From the NCBI GenBank assembly GCA_039519185.1, contig CM076847.1, forward strand, positions 806,001-870,000: a stretch of DNA of 64,000 bases, written 5' to 3'. This DNA comes from Astragalus membranaceus. Its lineage: Eukaryota > Streptophyta > Magnoliopsida > Fabales > Fabaceae. Position numbers and translations under genes: made by a program. Of this stretch, positions 34,498 through 47,197 are shown in pieces; position 1 is the first letter of the stretch, and every line of letters starts with the position of its first letter. Below the pieces are notes generated by a model. It worked only from the letters and a program-made list of their open reading frames with translations, did no database searches and was not told the origin of the DNA.

Positions 34498-34898
34498 ATT
34501 ATACTCCCTTAACATTCACAATATATTACATTTTAATATATTATAAAAACTTCTAATTAAACTCCAAATTTAATCAACAAAAAACTGTAAAAATAAAATA
34601 AAAAGGTTGCCGGATACTAAATTCATATTTGAGGGATGGTTGTCATTTTTCCCAAAGAGAAATTAGAGAACGATCTTGAAAATAACAATGAATTATGGGT
34701 GCACATTACTAAAGAAAAGAACAACTTAAATACTTGAATAAGAATAAAAGCTAGACATGGTTGATGGACTGATTTTGATATTGTTTTCTCGGTTGTCCCG
34801 ATATTAAGCCCTATTTTTTTAATAAACGAGAATAAAACAAAACTTTCAATTAGAGAGTTCAATTAATGTTAAACTTTATTAAACTTTAGTAAGAAGGA
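34498..34898. other. Intergenic DNA
   Basis: AT-rich, with nothing supported. It continues the target sequence of the LINE. Confidence 0.5.
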
Positions 34899-34906
34899 TT
34901 AAATTA

Positions 34907-35222
34907 CGGCTGTTTTTTTATACCCTCCTCATATACCTCGTACCCCCATATTTGCATTTAACCCCAAAATACCCCCAAATGTGTTCCAGAAAGTACACCT
35001 CAAAAAATGTGTTTTTGAAATGATAAAAATGTGTTCCGGAAACACCTTAAAAAATGTATTTCCTAAATGAAAAAATGGGTTTTGGAAACACCTCAAAAAG
35101 GTATTTCCGGAAACACTTTTTTGAGGTGTTTCCGGAAAAGGAAAAAAAATTAGGGGTAAAATTGGTAGTTTGATCATTTTGGGGGGTACGGTGTATATGA
35201 GGAGGGGTAAAAAAAAACAACC
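34907..35222. mobile_element. hAT-type MITE (316 bp)
   Basis: The 8-bp duplication TTAAATTA (34899-34906 and 35223-35230) flanks inverted ends: GGCTGTTTTTTTATACCC on the left, and from the right GGTTGTTTTTTTTTACCC, then CTCCTCATATAC on both. The interior has several TTTCCGGAAACACCT-type units, as in the element at 11652-12205. Confidence 0.8.
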
Positions 35223-35517
35223 TTAAATTAATGTTAAACTTTAGGAAGGAGCTGTAATATGACGGTACCTAATGGTGGAATAATCCATTGGTGTGCATAA
35301 ACAATTAGTATTTTATCTTTGCATCCGCACGGGTGACACTGTATCTGTTATATTTACTATTAAATTATAAATACGTTGAAAGTTGCAAAATGTAATAAAA
35401 TAAAAAGGAAAAACTCGATAAAAGGCTATATTTCAAATTTATTAAAATACTTGTGTAGCAAGAAGTTAAAAAAAAAATCGGTATCTTCTTATAGTATTAA
35501 TTATGGTGTAAAAAAAA

Positions 35518-36005
35518 AGAGATTTAATATAAGATATGCACATTCGTTGTCGCTCCCGTTGCCGCTCCCTGTTGCCTCTCCCATTGTCAGTCTCTCGTTG
35601 CTCCCGTTGTCACTTGTTTATTTTTTATTCTGCATCATTTAATATTAATTTAATCATTTTAACTAAATTATTAAAAAAATTATTTTCGAATTTTGGATAG
35701 TACTGGTTAATTTTTTTTAATAATGGAGTACAAATAAGAAAATGAGATTTAATATAATATATGCCCCATGTTGTCGCTCCCGTTGCCGCTATAGTTGCAG
35801 CTCTCCTGTTGTCGATCCCATTGCTAGTTTCTCATTGTGACTCTCATTGTCGCTCTAGTTGCCACTCTTGTTGCCGCTCCCCGCGGCCTCTCTTGTTGCC
35901 CCTAGCACTGTCAGTCTCTTGTTGCCGCTCCCATTGCCACTTGTTTATATTCTTTTTTATTCTAGATAATTTAATATTAATTTAACCAAGTTAATTAAAT
36001 TATTA
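35518..36005. repeat. Two-copy tandem repeat (about 230 bp units) with a GC-rich core
   Basis: Both units begin GAGATTTAATATAA and continue with minisatellite-like TTGTCGCTCCCGTTGCCGCT, then CACTTGTTTAT and TTTAATATTAATTTAA. The cores differ in the number of short GTTGCCGCTCC units. Confidence 0.8.
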
Positions 36006-36124
36006 ATTGATTAGTTTTAGTAGTTTTAATAGATAGATTATATTATTGGTAAAAAAAATAGATAGATTATAGTAAATAGTAAATTCTAAAAATTATTCAA
36101 TATTATTTTAAACATATTTATTCA

Positions 36125-36960
36125 ATTATTCAAAAGATTAATTTTGAAATATTGTTAATGGTTAATTTTTTTTACAATTGTTAGTTAAATTGATTGGTTT
36201 TAATAGTTTTTAATAGTTAGATTATAGGACATAGGCCAAAAAACAAGAAAAAAGTAAAAATAAGAAAAAGCGGAAAAGTCAAAAAGGTAAAAAGTGAAAA
36301 AGCTGCCAACTTTTTGACATTTTATGGTAATTTTATCAAATTGTCCATCTTTTTATACACATGGCAAGTAAGCAAGATGTCTAGTTTGGACAATTTGCTA
36401 ACACTTGATTTTAATATATTGTATTGATTGTATTGATTGTTAGTTAAATTGATTGGTTTTAATAGTTTTTAATAGTTAGATTATAGGACATAGGACAAAA
36501 AACAAGAAAAAAGTAAAAATAAGAAAAAGCTGAAAAGTCAAAAAGGTAAAAAGTGAAAAAGCTGCCAACTTTTTGACATTTTATGGTAATTTTATCAAAT
36601 TGTCCATCTTTTTATACACATGGCAAGTAAGCAAGATGTCTAATTTGGACAATTTGCTAACACTTGATTTTAATATATTGTATTGATTATTCAAAAAATT
36701 AATTTTGAAATATTGTTAATGGTTAATTTATTTGCAATTGTTAATTAAATTGATTGGTTTTAATAGTTTTTAATAGTTAGATTATAGGACATAGGACAAA
36801 AAACAAGAAAAAAGTAAAAATAAGAATAAGCTGAAAAGTCAAAAAGGTAAAAAGTGAAAAAGCTGCCAACTTTTTGATATTTTATGGTAATTTTATCAAA
36901 TTGTGCATCTTTTTATACACATGGCAAGTAAGCAAGATGTCTAGATTGGTGAAGTTTTCA
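36125..36960. repeat. Three-copy tandem repeat (units of about 260-300 bp)
   Basis: Three copies start near 36180, 36441 and 36740 (AAATTGATTGGTTTTAATAG), each followed by AAAAGCTGCCAACTTTTTGA and CACATGGCAAGTAAGCAAG. They are nearly identical, so the expansion is recent. The segment starting AAAATTAATTTTGAAATATT precedes copies 1 and 3 only. Confidence 0.88.
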
Positions 36961-37272
36961 AAACATTTCTAAGATGAGATGAGAGTAACTTATGAAGTAA
37001 AAAGGAAAAATTATGCTTGAGGTCCAAGGTTATTTAAAATTTTGAATTTGTCATTTAGGTTTTTTTCTCACTCAAGTCTTTTATAATTCTGATTATGTTT
37101 CAAATTGAACCTCCATTTTCAAAATTTTCCTCCATGTTTCCCTTTATATTTCAAATTTGACCTCTATGTTTCTCTTTTTGTTTTAAATGGGTCTTTCTGA
37201 ATGAAACGCATGGAAGATCAATTTGAACCATCAATGGAAACATGAAGGAGCAATTTGATAGATTCTCTATAT

Positions 37273-37448
37273 TTTTTTTATAAACCGGGTATTCTCTAAT
37301 CCATTGAGCTGGATAGGACCACAATGGGCGGCAGAGCTCTTCCTCAAGAGATTTAACATTGCTGCATGGCCAAGGCTGGATTCGAACCCAGGACATTGAT
37401 TAAGCTGGAAGAGACCCCTACTATTCCATCCAAGTGCTCTTTGGTGAT
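37273..37448 (-). mobile_element. tRNA-derived SINE (176 bp)
   Basis: The 15-bp duplication ATAGATTCTCTATAT (37258-37272 and 37449-37463) flanks the insert, and the left edge on the plus strand is a T-run (the poly(A) end of a minus-strand element). The minus strand contains GGGTTCGAATCC, a good pol III B box. It starts ATCACCAAAGAGCACTTGG. The interior CTGGATAGGACCACAATGGG recurs in the partial copy at 28432-28545. Confidence 0.85.
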
Positions 37449-37609
37449 ATAGATTCTCTATATGAAACATAAACGAAAATATAAAGAATTTAAATGGAAA
37501 AAACTTAAAGGATGAATCCATAATCTTTATCTTTATTATATATAAATCCTACAGAGTTTACTGTTCAACACCCCCACCAAAACTCCCGCCCCTTCTTTTT
37601 TTTGGGGTA

Positions 37610-38355
37610 ATTAGCAGTGTGTTTTTAGGCTCTTCAGAGTTTGGAAAAAATTTTATATGTTCAAATATGTGAAGTTCGTTTCTCAATAACTGTTTTGGTG
37701 GAAATAAATAATTTCATAACAAAGTACGATGCTAAGCAGTGTGTTTTGGGGTACTTTAGCGTTCAGAAAAAAATTGAAGTGTTCTAATACGCAAAGTTTG
37801 TTCCTCAATAGCCGGTTTAGTGAAAAAAATAATTTCGTGATAAAATATGTAAAGTGGGATACCAAGTAGTGTTTTTTGGGGTACTTTAGTGTTCGGAAAA
37901 AACTTTAATTATTCAAATACGCAAAGTTTGTTCCCCAATAATTGATTTGGTGAAAAAAAATAAAAATTTCGAGGTAAAATACCTAAAGTGTGATGCTAAG
38001 CAATATGTTTTTGGGTACTATAGTGTTCAGAAATTTTTTTAACTATTCAAATACGATAAGTTTGTTTCTAAATAATCAGTTTGGTGGAAAAAAATTCGTT
38101 AAAAATACGTAAAGTGCAATGCTAAGTAGTGTGTTTTGGGGTACTTTAGTGTTCAGAAAAAAAATTAATTGTTCAAATACGCAAAGTTTGTTCCTAAGTA
38201 ACCGGTTTGTTGAAAAAAAATTCGAAACAAAATACGTAAAGTGCGGTGCTAAACAATGTGATCTGAGATATTTTAGCGCTCGAAAAAAATTTGAACGGTT
38301 CAAATACTCAAAGTTTGTTCCTCAATAACCAATTAGGTGAAATAAAATAATGATT
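37610..38355. repeat. Six-copy tandem repeat (about 125 bp units)
   Basis: Units centred on GTGTTTTGGGGTACTTTAG, CAAATACGCAAAGTTTGTTCC and GTGAAAAAAATAATTTCG repeat from about 37618 to 38355 with moderate divergence. The array ends near a partial CCCGTGCAATTCAC, similar to the hairpin of plant Helitron 3' ends, so it may be the internal minisatellite of a Helitron. Confidence 0.8.
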
Positions 38356-38738
38356 TCGTGACACCAACCCGTGCAATTCACCTTTTTACTGATTCCACTA
38401 TTTTAAGAAATCTATTTTTTATACTTTTTCTCATTATATTTTTTAGGATCCATTTTTCTGAACCTTTTAAAAAAACAATTTATTTTTAGACTTATTCTCC
38501 TTATATTTCTAAACCTGAAATATCTATTAAATCGATTTAGTTCGGTCACTATCACATCACAAATATATTTTTTAAACTTTTTAAGATTTACTGTTTATAG
38601 GAATAACTCCTCTCTTCTTATTATATGTGAATGTTCAATTTCAATATTTTTGTTAATGTTTCGTTTTAATTTTATAATCTTCTTATTTAATTTGTAGTTA
38701 TAATTTAATTTTTATTCACAGTTATAAGACTATATATT
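38356..38738. other. AT-rich DNA
   Basis: I see no supported feature apart from the possible Helitron-like end at about 38368. Confidence 0.4.
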
Positions 38739-38739
38739 T

Positions 38740-38900
38740 TATCAACTTGTTGGCCTAGTGGCATAAGCTACTTTAGGACATAGGGTCGACCCGATGCTCC
38801 ATTTCTATAGTGGACAAACTCGATGTTGGCCGGTGCAAAATTTGATATTAAGCACGGACGAATATTACTCTTTCCTTGAAACCATCGAACACTATGTGGA
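38740..38900 (+). mobile_element. Probable tRNA-derived SINE
   Basis: TGGCCTAGTGG at 38751-38761 fits the pol III A box exactly. About 22 bases after it, GGGTCGACCC (38783-38792) is a fair B box. The element is not delimited by a clear target duplication, so length is approximate. Confidence 0.5.
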
Positions 38901-39238
38901 TAGCCAAAAATAGTCTAAACGAAATATGTAATTTAGTTATATTTATTGGACTGGATTTAAATAAAACTTAAAGAATTAAAGAACAATTTTGCAATTAAAA
39001 ATGACATATTTGAAAAAATAAAGATAGGGTAGTAGGGTATGAGCTCGAGTGACGCGAGTCGCAGGCGTGTCACCTCCCCCTTATATATAACTAAATCATT
39101 ATTACCGCAAGCTCTTTTTTTGTTCATACTAGTTGTCTCGCTTTCCTTGATTGTGGTGTGTGCGTAGGAAACCCTAGAGGCTCGGGCTGATACCGAGCGA
39201 GGTTTTTCTCTTGTTTCTTTCCAGATCCGAGTTTTGCC
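38901..39238 (+). promoter_or_regulatory. Promoter and leader region of the CCCH/KH gene
   Basis: AT-rich DNA followed by TTATATATAAC at about 39081, a likely TATA box about 160 bp before the start codon, then a pyrimidine-rich leader. Confidence 0.45.
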
Positions 39239-42200
39239 ATGGATCGCAAGAGGGGAAGGCTCGAAGGAGCCTTCAACGGCAATGGCGGCGCCAAGAAATC
39301 CAGGCCAGGTTTGTGTTTCCTTACTTCTTACGCCTGCGAGCTCTATATCTTCCTTCTGGTTCGGCTTATTGTGCCTTGCTTATTTTTCCCTCACTTCTAC
39401 TTGTATGGCTAAGAATCTTCTTTTAGTTCTACTGTCATGGAATGCTTCTCTGTTTTCTCATTCTTGCTATGCTTTGCTTTGTTTCAATTCTTACTATGCT
39501 ACGTCAAATCCTATCATTAAAATTCTTGTTCAATTTTTTTTAAAGTTATTTGCTGTATGAGCAAAGGAAGTCCGGCATTTTAATACCTTCAAGAATTCAC
39601 GTTCTCTTCTATCATACAATATAGTTAATTTAGGTATTGTGAATTAGATGTTGAATTATTGATTTTTTGTACTCTGCTCTGAAAACACCCGAGTATTCGT
39701 ATATCTAAATGAGCTAATTTTGCGTAAACAGTGACCTGTAATGGTTATTGGATGTCATTTAAGCTGAAGCATGAAAAGTAAATAAGAAGTTCCTGTTCAT
39801 TTTCTTCGTACAATATTGTTATTTTGGGTATTGTGTATTAGACATTGAATTATTAATTTTCGCACCCTGGTCTGAAAACAGGGTATTCTTAAATTTAAGT
39901 GACCTAATTTTGCTTAAATAGTGACAAGAAATGGTTGTTGGATGTTACTTAAGTTGAAGCACAAAAGATAAATGAAATTTTAACTGAGGGGACTTAATTA
40001 ATGTGCTGCAACAGAAATGGAGTCCTTTACACCTGGTTTAGGAAGCAAATCGAAGCCATGCACAAAGTTTTTCAGGTTCAAATCTTTAACTTATCTAAAA
40101 TAAAATCTAATGCAATTTGGTATATGTATAAGTTTTTTAATGTTTCAGAAAAAACTTGATACACAATCGCCTGCAACAAGAATCTATATGATTTGACTAA
40201 TCAATTGAGTAGTTAAAGCTGTGGTACAGGTTCTACGTCTAATACTTATAACAGATTATGAATGGAAATTGTTGATTCTCAAGAACAGTTCTGTAAAGTG
40301 CTTGCTGGGCTATATATAAACAAAAACAGTTCATTGGGATGCAAAACTTGTTCAACATGAATTGGTCGTGTACAATTTTCTCCAATATTTGTGTGTAAAG
40401 GAATGTGATGCAGATCAATAAATAAAATATCAATGGTTTAAGCGATACATCAGTTAAGACGTGTTCTTTCAATAGAACATAATATAATTGATGCTTGGAA
40501 GCATTCGTAACATACTTTGTTGCGGGTTATGTTTGGAAATTTCGAGAATATTTAGGATTCAAAAATTCTACATGTTCTAATGATGATAATTTTAATGTGT
40601 ATTTACTATATCGTTCATCTATTATATGCAGCTGACATGCCTGTTGTTTATATTTTGAGTAGTTTTGTGGATTTTCTGTTCACTGCCATAAGTCTTCAAT
40701 CATCTTGTCAACTATCATCTGTTCCAACAAGAAATTATGTGAAACTCTGTAATAATTCATATTATTTAGGCCAGTCTTCTGATATTGTATGTCATCATTG
40801 AAATTGTGTAGATAGTTACACCTTATATATTCCCAAATCCCAATACGTATCAAAATAATTACTCGGCAATACTCGTTTCTGTAACTCATTCTTTTCTTTT
40901 GAAAACCTTCCTAGACATTGTGTAAAGAATATATCTAGAAAATCTACCTGGTGGGTTGCACATAACCTTCAAATATTCCATAAATTTAGCTTCAGTGTCG
41001 GAGGCTGGCTGATCAGTACATTCCTTATCCCTTGATTTCTGAACAAAATTCCATTTAATCAAATATCAAATATTCCAGAAACTTAGTATATTTCTGTAAT
41101 TTTACCTATATACTTGATAGGTATCTCATTCTTCACTTATAACTATATAGTGTGTGATGCATGTTCAAGTAGAATAATGAACAGAAGTTGTACCCAGTTT
41201 TTGTTAGAATGATGGCATTTGTTAGATGTAGGTTCAATTAGACTAATTTTTTCATTGAAATTATTACCCCAGTTTTTTTACTGCCAAATCCTCATTTTTT
41301 TCTTAAGTAGTTGGGGGTGGATAGATTTCTGATATCAAATGATTTTTTTTTTTGGATAAGCAATGATGCCATTAAAGGAACACTAGGTGTGCTCAAAACC
41401 ACAATTACAAATTGTTAATACAGAGCATGGCATTAAGCCACCAATATGAAACCGGATATCCCGAGTGACTACCTATCCCATAAATAAACCAGCTCCAAGA
41501 ATTACATTTAATATGGTTAACAATGGAATCTAACATAGGCTCCTCCCCTTTGAAATGATTTAAATACTAGTAGTTTATTATCTGGAAATTTTAAAAGTGA
41601 GTTTATTATGTTTCTTTTTTGACAAAAAAATTATTATGTTGATGATGGAGAATATTTGGAATTTTAATATTTTGTGGAATTTTTTTTCTATTAACAGGTT
41701 TTAAGTAGTAAAGGATTTAAGCCAGTAACAGTATTTTTGGTTTATTTTGTTGAGGTTTTCAGTAGCAAATGATCATTTGAGGGGTTTAGGTTGTTAAAAA
41801 CTAATTGAAGATGATTGCAATAGTTTAAAAAATCCAAGGACTGAGTTTGAGCAAAAAATTATATAGGGACCAAGTAGAGAGATCAAGTTGCTGTTTGTTT
41901 AAGCTTTTGAATAAGTGATTCTAAGATATGTAAAAAAAATGATTTAGTTTTCTGAGATTTTATGTAAAGCAGATGCTAACTTTTGTTTTACAATTATAAA
42001 AATCTTTTTTATTTTAAAACTTGGTTATAATTACAGTTTTTTCCGAAGCGACTCAAAATAGTGTTCCATTTAAATCAGAATTGTGATATTTTTTTAAATT
42101 CTGATTTTTTTAAATACCATTTTTGGACCTAGTGATCATGGGAGGATTGTTAGGTTGTCTAGTTTCAATAGGCGACCGAGGTGAAGAAGAGGCAGTAGGA

Positions 42201-44477
42201 AAGGAGGATAAATGGACAGGAACAGAATCAGCTACAGAATTAGGGGAAGGAGTAGTTGAGATTGAAGTGGACTGGGGATTAGAGCGTGATATAGAAGGAG
42301 GACATTTTCGAACTAGTGCTTTGTTGGTGCTGTGAGGAAGTGGAGAAAGTGGTAGAGAATGTAGGGATGGGTTGTGATTGGGGAGGGAAAGAATAAACTA
42401 TATGAATATGAGCTGATATTAAGTTGCAGGAATTGATGGAGGAGTGGGTTTTGGAGAAGACAACTCGGGAAATCTATTCTAATTTCATTGAAGATGACAT
42501 CTATGGATATGAGTCATTCGACAGTGGGAGATAGACACTTGTAACCTTGATAGGCTGTAAAATACCCTACAAAGTAAGATCACACATTCATGAGATTTGA
42601 ACTCAAGACGTATGAGAATCATAAAGCCTAATCAGTGGAAAAACATGCACAACCAAACACTTTTAGAAATGAATAATCAGGATTTTTATGAAGAAAAGTG
42701 TAGTAAGCTTGAAAGTTAAGAGTGGCAATGGGAAGCCAATTAGTGAGATAGACCGAGGTTAAAAATGCAGGATCTCAGAACTCGAGACAAGGAAGCACGA
42801 CGAAGAAAACTTAGTCCATGGTCTACCATGTGTATATGTTTATGCTCTACCACACCATTTTGATGGTGGGTATGAAGACAAAGCAACATGAATCAGAATA
42901 GTGATTCATTTGTAAAATAACAAGGAAACGGGTTGGTAGGTCATCCCTCATCGTCTAGGAACCCAACAAACTATTTTCTAGTGCTATTTGGATTCTGGTC
43001 TTTGCACTGCTCCTTTATACTATGAATAACTATAGACTGAGATTTCTAATTTTCAGTGATTTACATTTTCAGATCTCTCTTCAAATTCCCTGTCATTTTT
43101 TATTCTATGGGGGATAATCTCTATTTAAATTGCGGATGAAATATTGCTGATAATAGAATTTATGGTCGGATTAGAAATTGTGCTGTTGCCATCTTCTGTT
43201 AACTGCCTTCTGCATTAGAAGATACTAATGTGTGCTGTGTTTGAATTTGATAACTGTTTTTTGTTACAATCTTGCATGCATCCGTTTTATTTTATTCCAT
43301 TGCCTTTTAACATTGGGAGTATGTGAGGAATTCTAGGAACACCCCTGTAGGGAATGTTTTGTTGGGGAACATATTTAAAAGACATTTCTTTGAATGCGAG
43401 TTTCTTAGGAATATTCTTTTAAAACGTTCATACCAAATATTAGATTTTGGAATTAAGACCCCTACCATGATGAGTGCCTGGTTGTGCTGTTAAGTCTATT
43501 TCAACCAGAGCCCTAGATGCCGTTAGAATATGGAAAAGGGCCATTTAATTTGTGATGTACTATCTCGGACTGAGATGGTTTTCTTCTGTATTATTATGCT
43601 ATGCTGTCACTATGAATTTGATATTGTAGATTTATTTACCAAATTTCTGTTCATATCATATAAACAATTTGTGATTATATGTTAATCTGAGATCTTTCAT
43701 CTATTGTGCAGCACCTCTGGATGCCCATTTGGTGAGGGATGCCATTTCTTGCATTACGTTCCTGGGGGCTTCAAAACTGTGTCTCAGCTGATCAATGCTG
43801 GTAGCAGTCCTGCTATTCCACAAATTGGTAGAAATCCAAGTGGTCCACCATCCTTCCCAGATGGATCTTCTCCACCAGTAGTTAAAACCCGATTGTGCAA
43901 CAAGTTTAATACAGCTGAAGGTTGCAAATTTGGTGATAAATGTCACTTTGCCCATGGTGAATGGGAGCTTGGCAGGCCCACAATCCCAGCTTATGAAGAT
44001 AATCGTGCCATGGGACAAATGCACAGCAGCAGGGGTGGCGGGAGAATTGAACCCCCACCTCCAGCTCACGGAGCTGCTTCCAGCTTTGGAGCCTCAGCGA
44101 CAGCAAAGATTAGTATCAATGCTTCCCTTGCGGGAACTATAATTGGGAAAAATGGTGTTAACTCTAAGCAAATCTGTCGCTCGACAGGAGCAAAACTTTC
44201 CATAAGGGACCATGAATCAGATACTAACCTTAGAAACATTGAGCTTGAAGGCAGCTTTGATCAGATCAAGCAAGCCAGTGCCATGGTTCACGACCTTATG
44301 CTAAGTGTTAGTTCTGTCTCTGGGCCTTCAGCGAAAAACAATGCAGCCCATACATCTGCCTCCACAAACAACTTCAAGACCAAGCTGTGTGAAAACTTTA
44401 TCAAAGGTTCCTGCACTTTTGGGGAAAGGTGCCACTTCGCTCACGGAGCGGATGAATTACGCAAGCCTGGAATGTGA
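39239..44477 (+). CDS. CCCH zinc-finger and KH-domain RNA-binding protein (298 aa, three exons)
   Basis: Coding exons are 39239-39308, 40015-40075 and 43712-44477; all junctions are GT-AG and the joined frame is exactly 299 codons. The protein starts MDRKRGRLEGAFNGNGG and has a CCCH finger split by intron 2 (C39-X8-C-X5-C-X3-H58), a second finger (C106, KFGDKCHFAH), a KH domain (about 152-222, with IIGKNG as the GxxG loop) and a C-terminal finger (C270-X7-C-X5-C-X3-H288). Order and motifs match plant proteins such as Arabidopsis C3H36 and C3H52 (At3g12130, At5g06770), which are predicted single-stranded nucleic-acid binding proteins. All zinc ligands and the KH loop are present, so the gene looks functional. 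A nuclear role is suggested only by the basic N-terminus (KRGR, KK). Confidence 0.93.
41346..41552 (-). mobile_element. LINE 3' tail in the intron
   Basis: The 9-bp duplication AAATGATTT (41337-41345 and 41553-41561) brackets a T-run followed by TTGGATAAGCAATGATGCC, homologous to the 3' end of the LINE at 33032-34481 (shared GGAACACT-GGTGTGCTCAAA and ATTACAAATTGTT). It is a heavily 5'-truncated insertion of 207 bp. Confidence 0.8.
42112..42975 (-). pseudogene. Decayed Ty1/copia integrase fragment in the intron
   Basis: On the minus strand, pieces in changing frames read HHQNGVVEHKHIHMVDHGL and SFLRRASL (about 42860-42780), matching the copia integrase PQQNG-AERKHRHIVE-GL. Near 42110-42400 there is a Ser/Pro-rich linker ending RQPNNPPMITRS, the usual segment between integrase and reverse transcriptase. 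It is riddled with stops and frameshifts, so this is an old insertion. Confidence 0.7.
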
Positions 44478-45055
44478 TAGAAATTTTAGTTTTACATGTT
44501 TTTTAGTGAGGATTGAATTGTGCAGAGTTTTCTAGTTATCTGTAATTTTGTCGATCAGCTTCTAATTGCCACATGGTAACTAATGGGGAGTCTTGCCTCA
44601 GCTTCTAAAACTCAATTGCCTTCCGCCATCACCATTTTTTAAATATATAATGCATCGGGATTGTAGGACCAGGATGCAGCTTGCTGAGATTTATATAATT
44701 GTTATGCATTATGATTAGGCTTACCGTGAAAATCAGCTTTATCATCGTGCTAAGTTGAATTGGGTTGTTGATCTGTAAGAGAGTAGATTTATCAAGTACA
44801 TATTCTTTTTCTTTTATAGATTTATAGTCACATTGATTCACAAGTGCCATACTTGCTAGGTATAAAACATACAATTATTAGCCGAATTAGAGTAGAATGA
44901 TAAATGGAAATATAGATCGATCCAATCCATTACATTCTAACAAACAAGAGTGAATGATTAATGTTATTCTGACTGAAAATAAGAGTGTACTAGTACTACT
45001 CAATAATTAATTAATATACTTGACATTCGACACATGCTGCAGCAGATTGAAACTC
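44478..45055. other. Shared 3' region between convergent genes
   Basis: This holds the 3' untranslated regions of the CCCH/KH gene (+) and the NPF gene (-). No element or further gene is visible. Confidence 0.6.
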
Positions 45056-47129
45056 TCAACTCAGTTCTTTATCCTCCACTTGAACATCTTCAATATTGAT
45101 GCTCCTCCTGTACCACTTGGCACATAATAAATAAAGCACAAAATCAAAAGCAGCCAACCCTGCTAGGAGGAAGAAAAACCTATCCATGTGACCAGTGTTC
45201 AAGTTCTCTGGAATCCATCCTTCATCATTACCTCTTGTAGTGATTCCCATTATCATGTTAACAAGCATGCTACTCACATAGTTTCCAAGAGATATTGAAG
45301 CCATGCAAAGTGAGCTACCAAAGCTTTTTATACCATCTGGAGCTTGTCCATTGAAAAACTCCAATTGACCCACATACATGAAAACCTCAGAAGCACCAAC
45401 CAAAACATACTGTGGTATTTGCCAAAATATGCTTAGGGAACTAGTCTTCTGTCCATGAGTAACATGTCTTAGCCTTGCAATCTCAGTTAAACCAGATGCA
45501 ACCATAGATAACATTCCAATAATTAAGCCAATTCCCATTCTTTGAAGCTCAGTGAGTCCCCTTGGATTACCACTTAATCTTCCAGCTAATGGAACAAGGA
45601 TCTGGCGATAGATTCCAGTGCATACAAGGACACTGAAGATGTCAAATGCTGACATGCTAGCTGCTGGCATACGAAATTCTCCTATTTGAGGGCTCATAAC
45701 GTCCCCTTGCTCAACAAAAAGTGAAGCCATTTGTGTAAATACAACTGAGTATATAATGGTGCATAGCCAAACTGGTAGCATTCTCAACACACATTTAGCT
45801 TCCTCAACTTGTGTCACAGTGCAAAGTCTCCATGGATTGTTTCTACTCTCTTCATCATTCTCTGTAACTGTTGCTGCCTTGTCCATGAACCTACCCATCC
45901 ATCATCACAAATATATTTCAAATTTCCAATATAATAATTATAGAGAAGAAATCAATCACTTTTAATTAATGAAGGCTTACTTAAGGTCATCAGTGTGGAG
46001 AATCTTTGTACTCCCTTTGATAGCAGATTCTGATCCATGAACCTCAAAAAGTTTGTCAGCCTTGGCAGGAACAACACTCCTTTTCTTAAAAACAGCAGTA
46101 ATTACCTGAGCAACCCTTACAACAGGGTTTCCAGATGGGTTTATATACCTATACCTTGGACTTCCTGCTAAGAATACCAAAAAGGCTATGGCAGCAGATA
46201 TCAGTGACACTAAGAAACCCACAGCCCACTTACCTGTATCCTCATAATAGACCAATACAGTGTTGGAGAACAATGATCCAACATTGAGGGAAAAGTAAAA
46301 ATAACAGAAGAAAGCTACTTTTGAACTCCTCTCTTTTGGATTTTTTTCATCATATTGGTCTGCACCAAAGGTAGCCAAGGTGGGCTGGTGCCCTCCATAA
46401 CCAAATGCAACTAGATATATGGATAAGTAGAAAAAGTAAACTCCAGTTTTTGTTGGTTTGCAAGGAATATGCCCATCACCACAACCAGCTGGGTTGATCA
46501 AGAAATCCCATGATAAGAATGAAGCCAGTGCCAATCCCTATTCATTCAATTCAATACACTACCTATCAGTTATATTTGACCGCGATTCTTGAGAGAAGAA
46601 GTGTGATTTAAAACCTTGTTGCTAACCAAAACTTGTTACAATAATTGCAAGATTAATGGTAAAATAAATAGGTAGGTACCAACCATACCAGAATAAGGAT
46701 AATCTGAAAGACGGCGCAGGTAAAGTAACGACCCCAATAAGAGTCACTGAGGAATGCACCGATCAATGAGAACATATAAACAGTTCCTGTCCACTTGCTC
46801 ACATTATCAGCAGCTTCGGCATTGTCTTGACCAAGAACTCTTGTTAAGAATAGAACCAAGTTCACTCCTATTCCAAAGAAAGCTAGTGTAGCTAATGCTT
46901 GATTCACTGATGCACCCATAATTTGAAGAAAAATGAATAAACAAGTGAAAGTGAAATGCCTCAAATTAACATATTTTGTCTTTAGTAACACTACCTAGTA
47001 CCTACCTAGTAAGAGGGTTGCAACTTTGGTTCCTCCAGCTTTCTTCTCATCAAATTTCTCACTTTTCAACACAACTGATTCATCCCAGTAGCTGCCTTTT
47101 CCTTCCATTACCTATTTGTTTCCAAAGCA

Positions 47130-47197
<68 letters not shown>

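Larger units (their letters stand above)
40076..43711 (+). other. Long second intron (3.6 kb) of the CCCH/KH gene
   Basis: It begins TTCAG/GTTCAA and ends TTGTGCAG/CACCTC, cutting the first zinc finger. It contains a LINE tail (41346-41552) and a copia fragment (42112-42975), both opposite to the gene. I see no exon inside; the first intron (39309-40014) is short and unremarkable. Confidence 0.85.

Noticed and set aside
38740..38800. Genuine tRNA gene
   Set aside because: The A- and B-box-like motifs are present, but no cloverleaf with acceptor stem and anticodon arm can be drawn. A tRNA-derived SINE fits better.
43701..44106. Minus-strand frames across CCCH/KH exon 3
   Set aside because: Shadows of the plus-strand exon, which has three intact zinc fingers and a KH loop.
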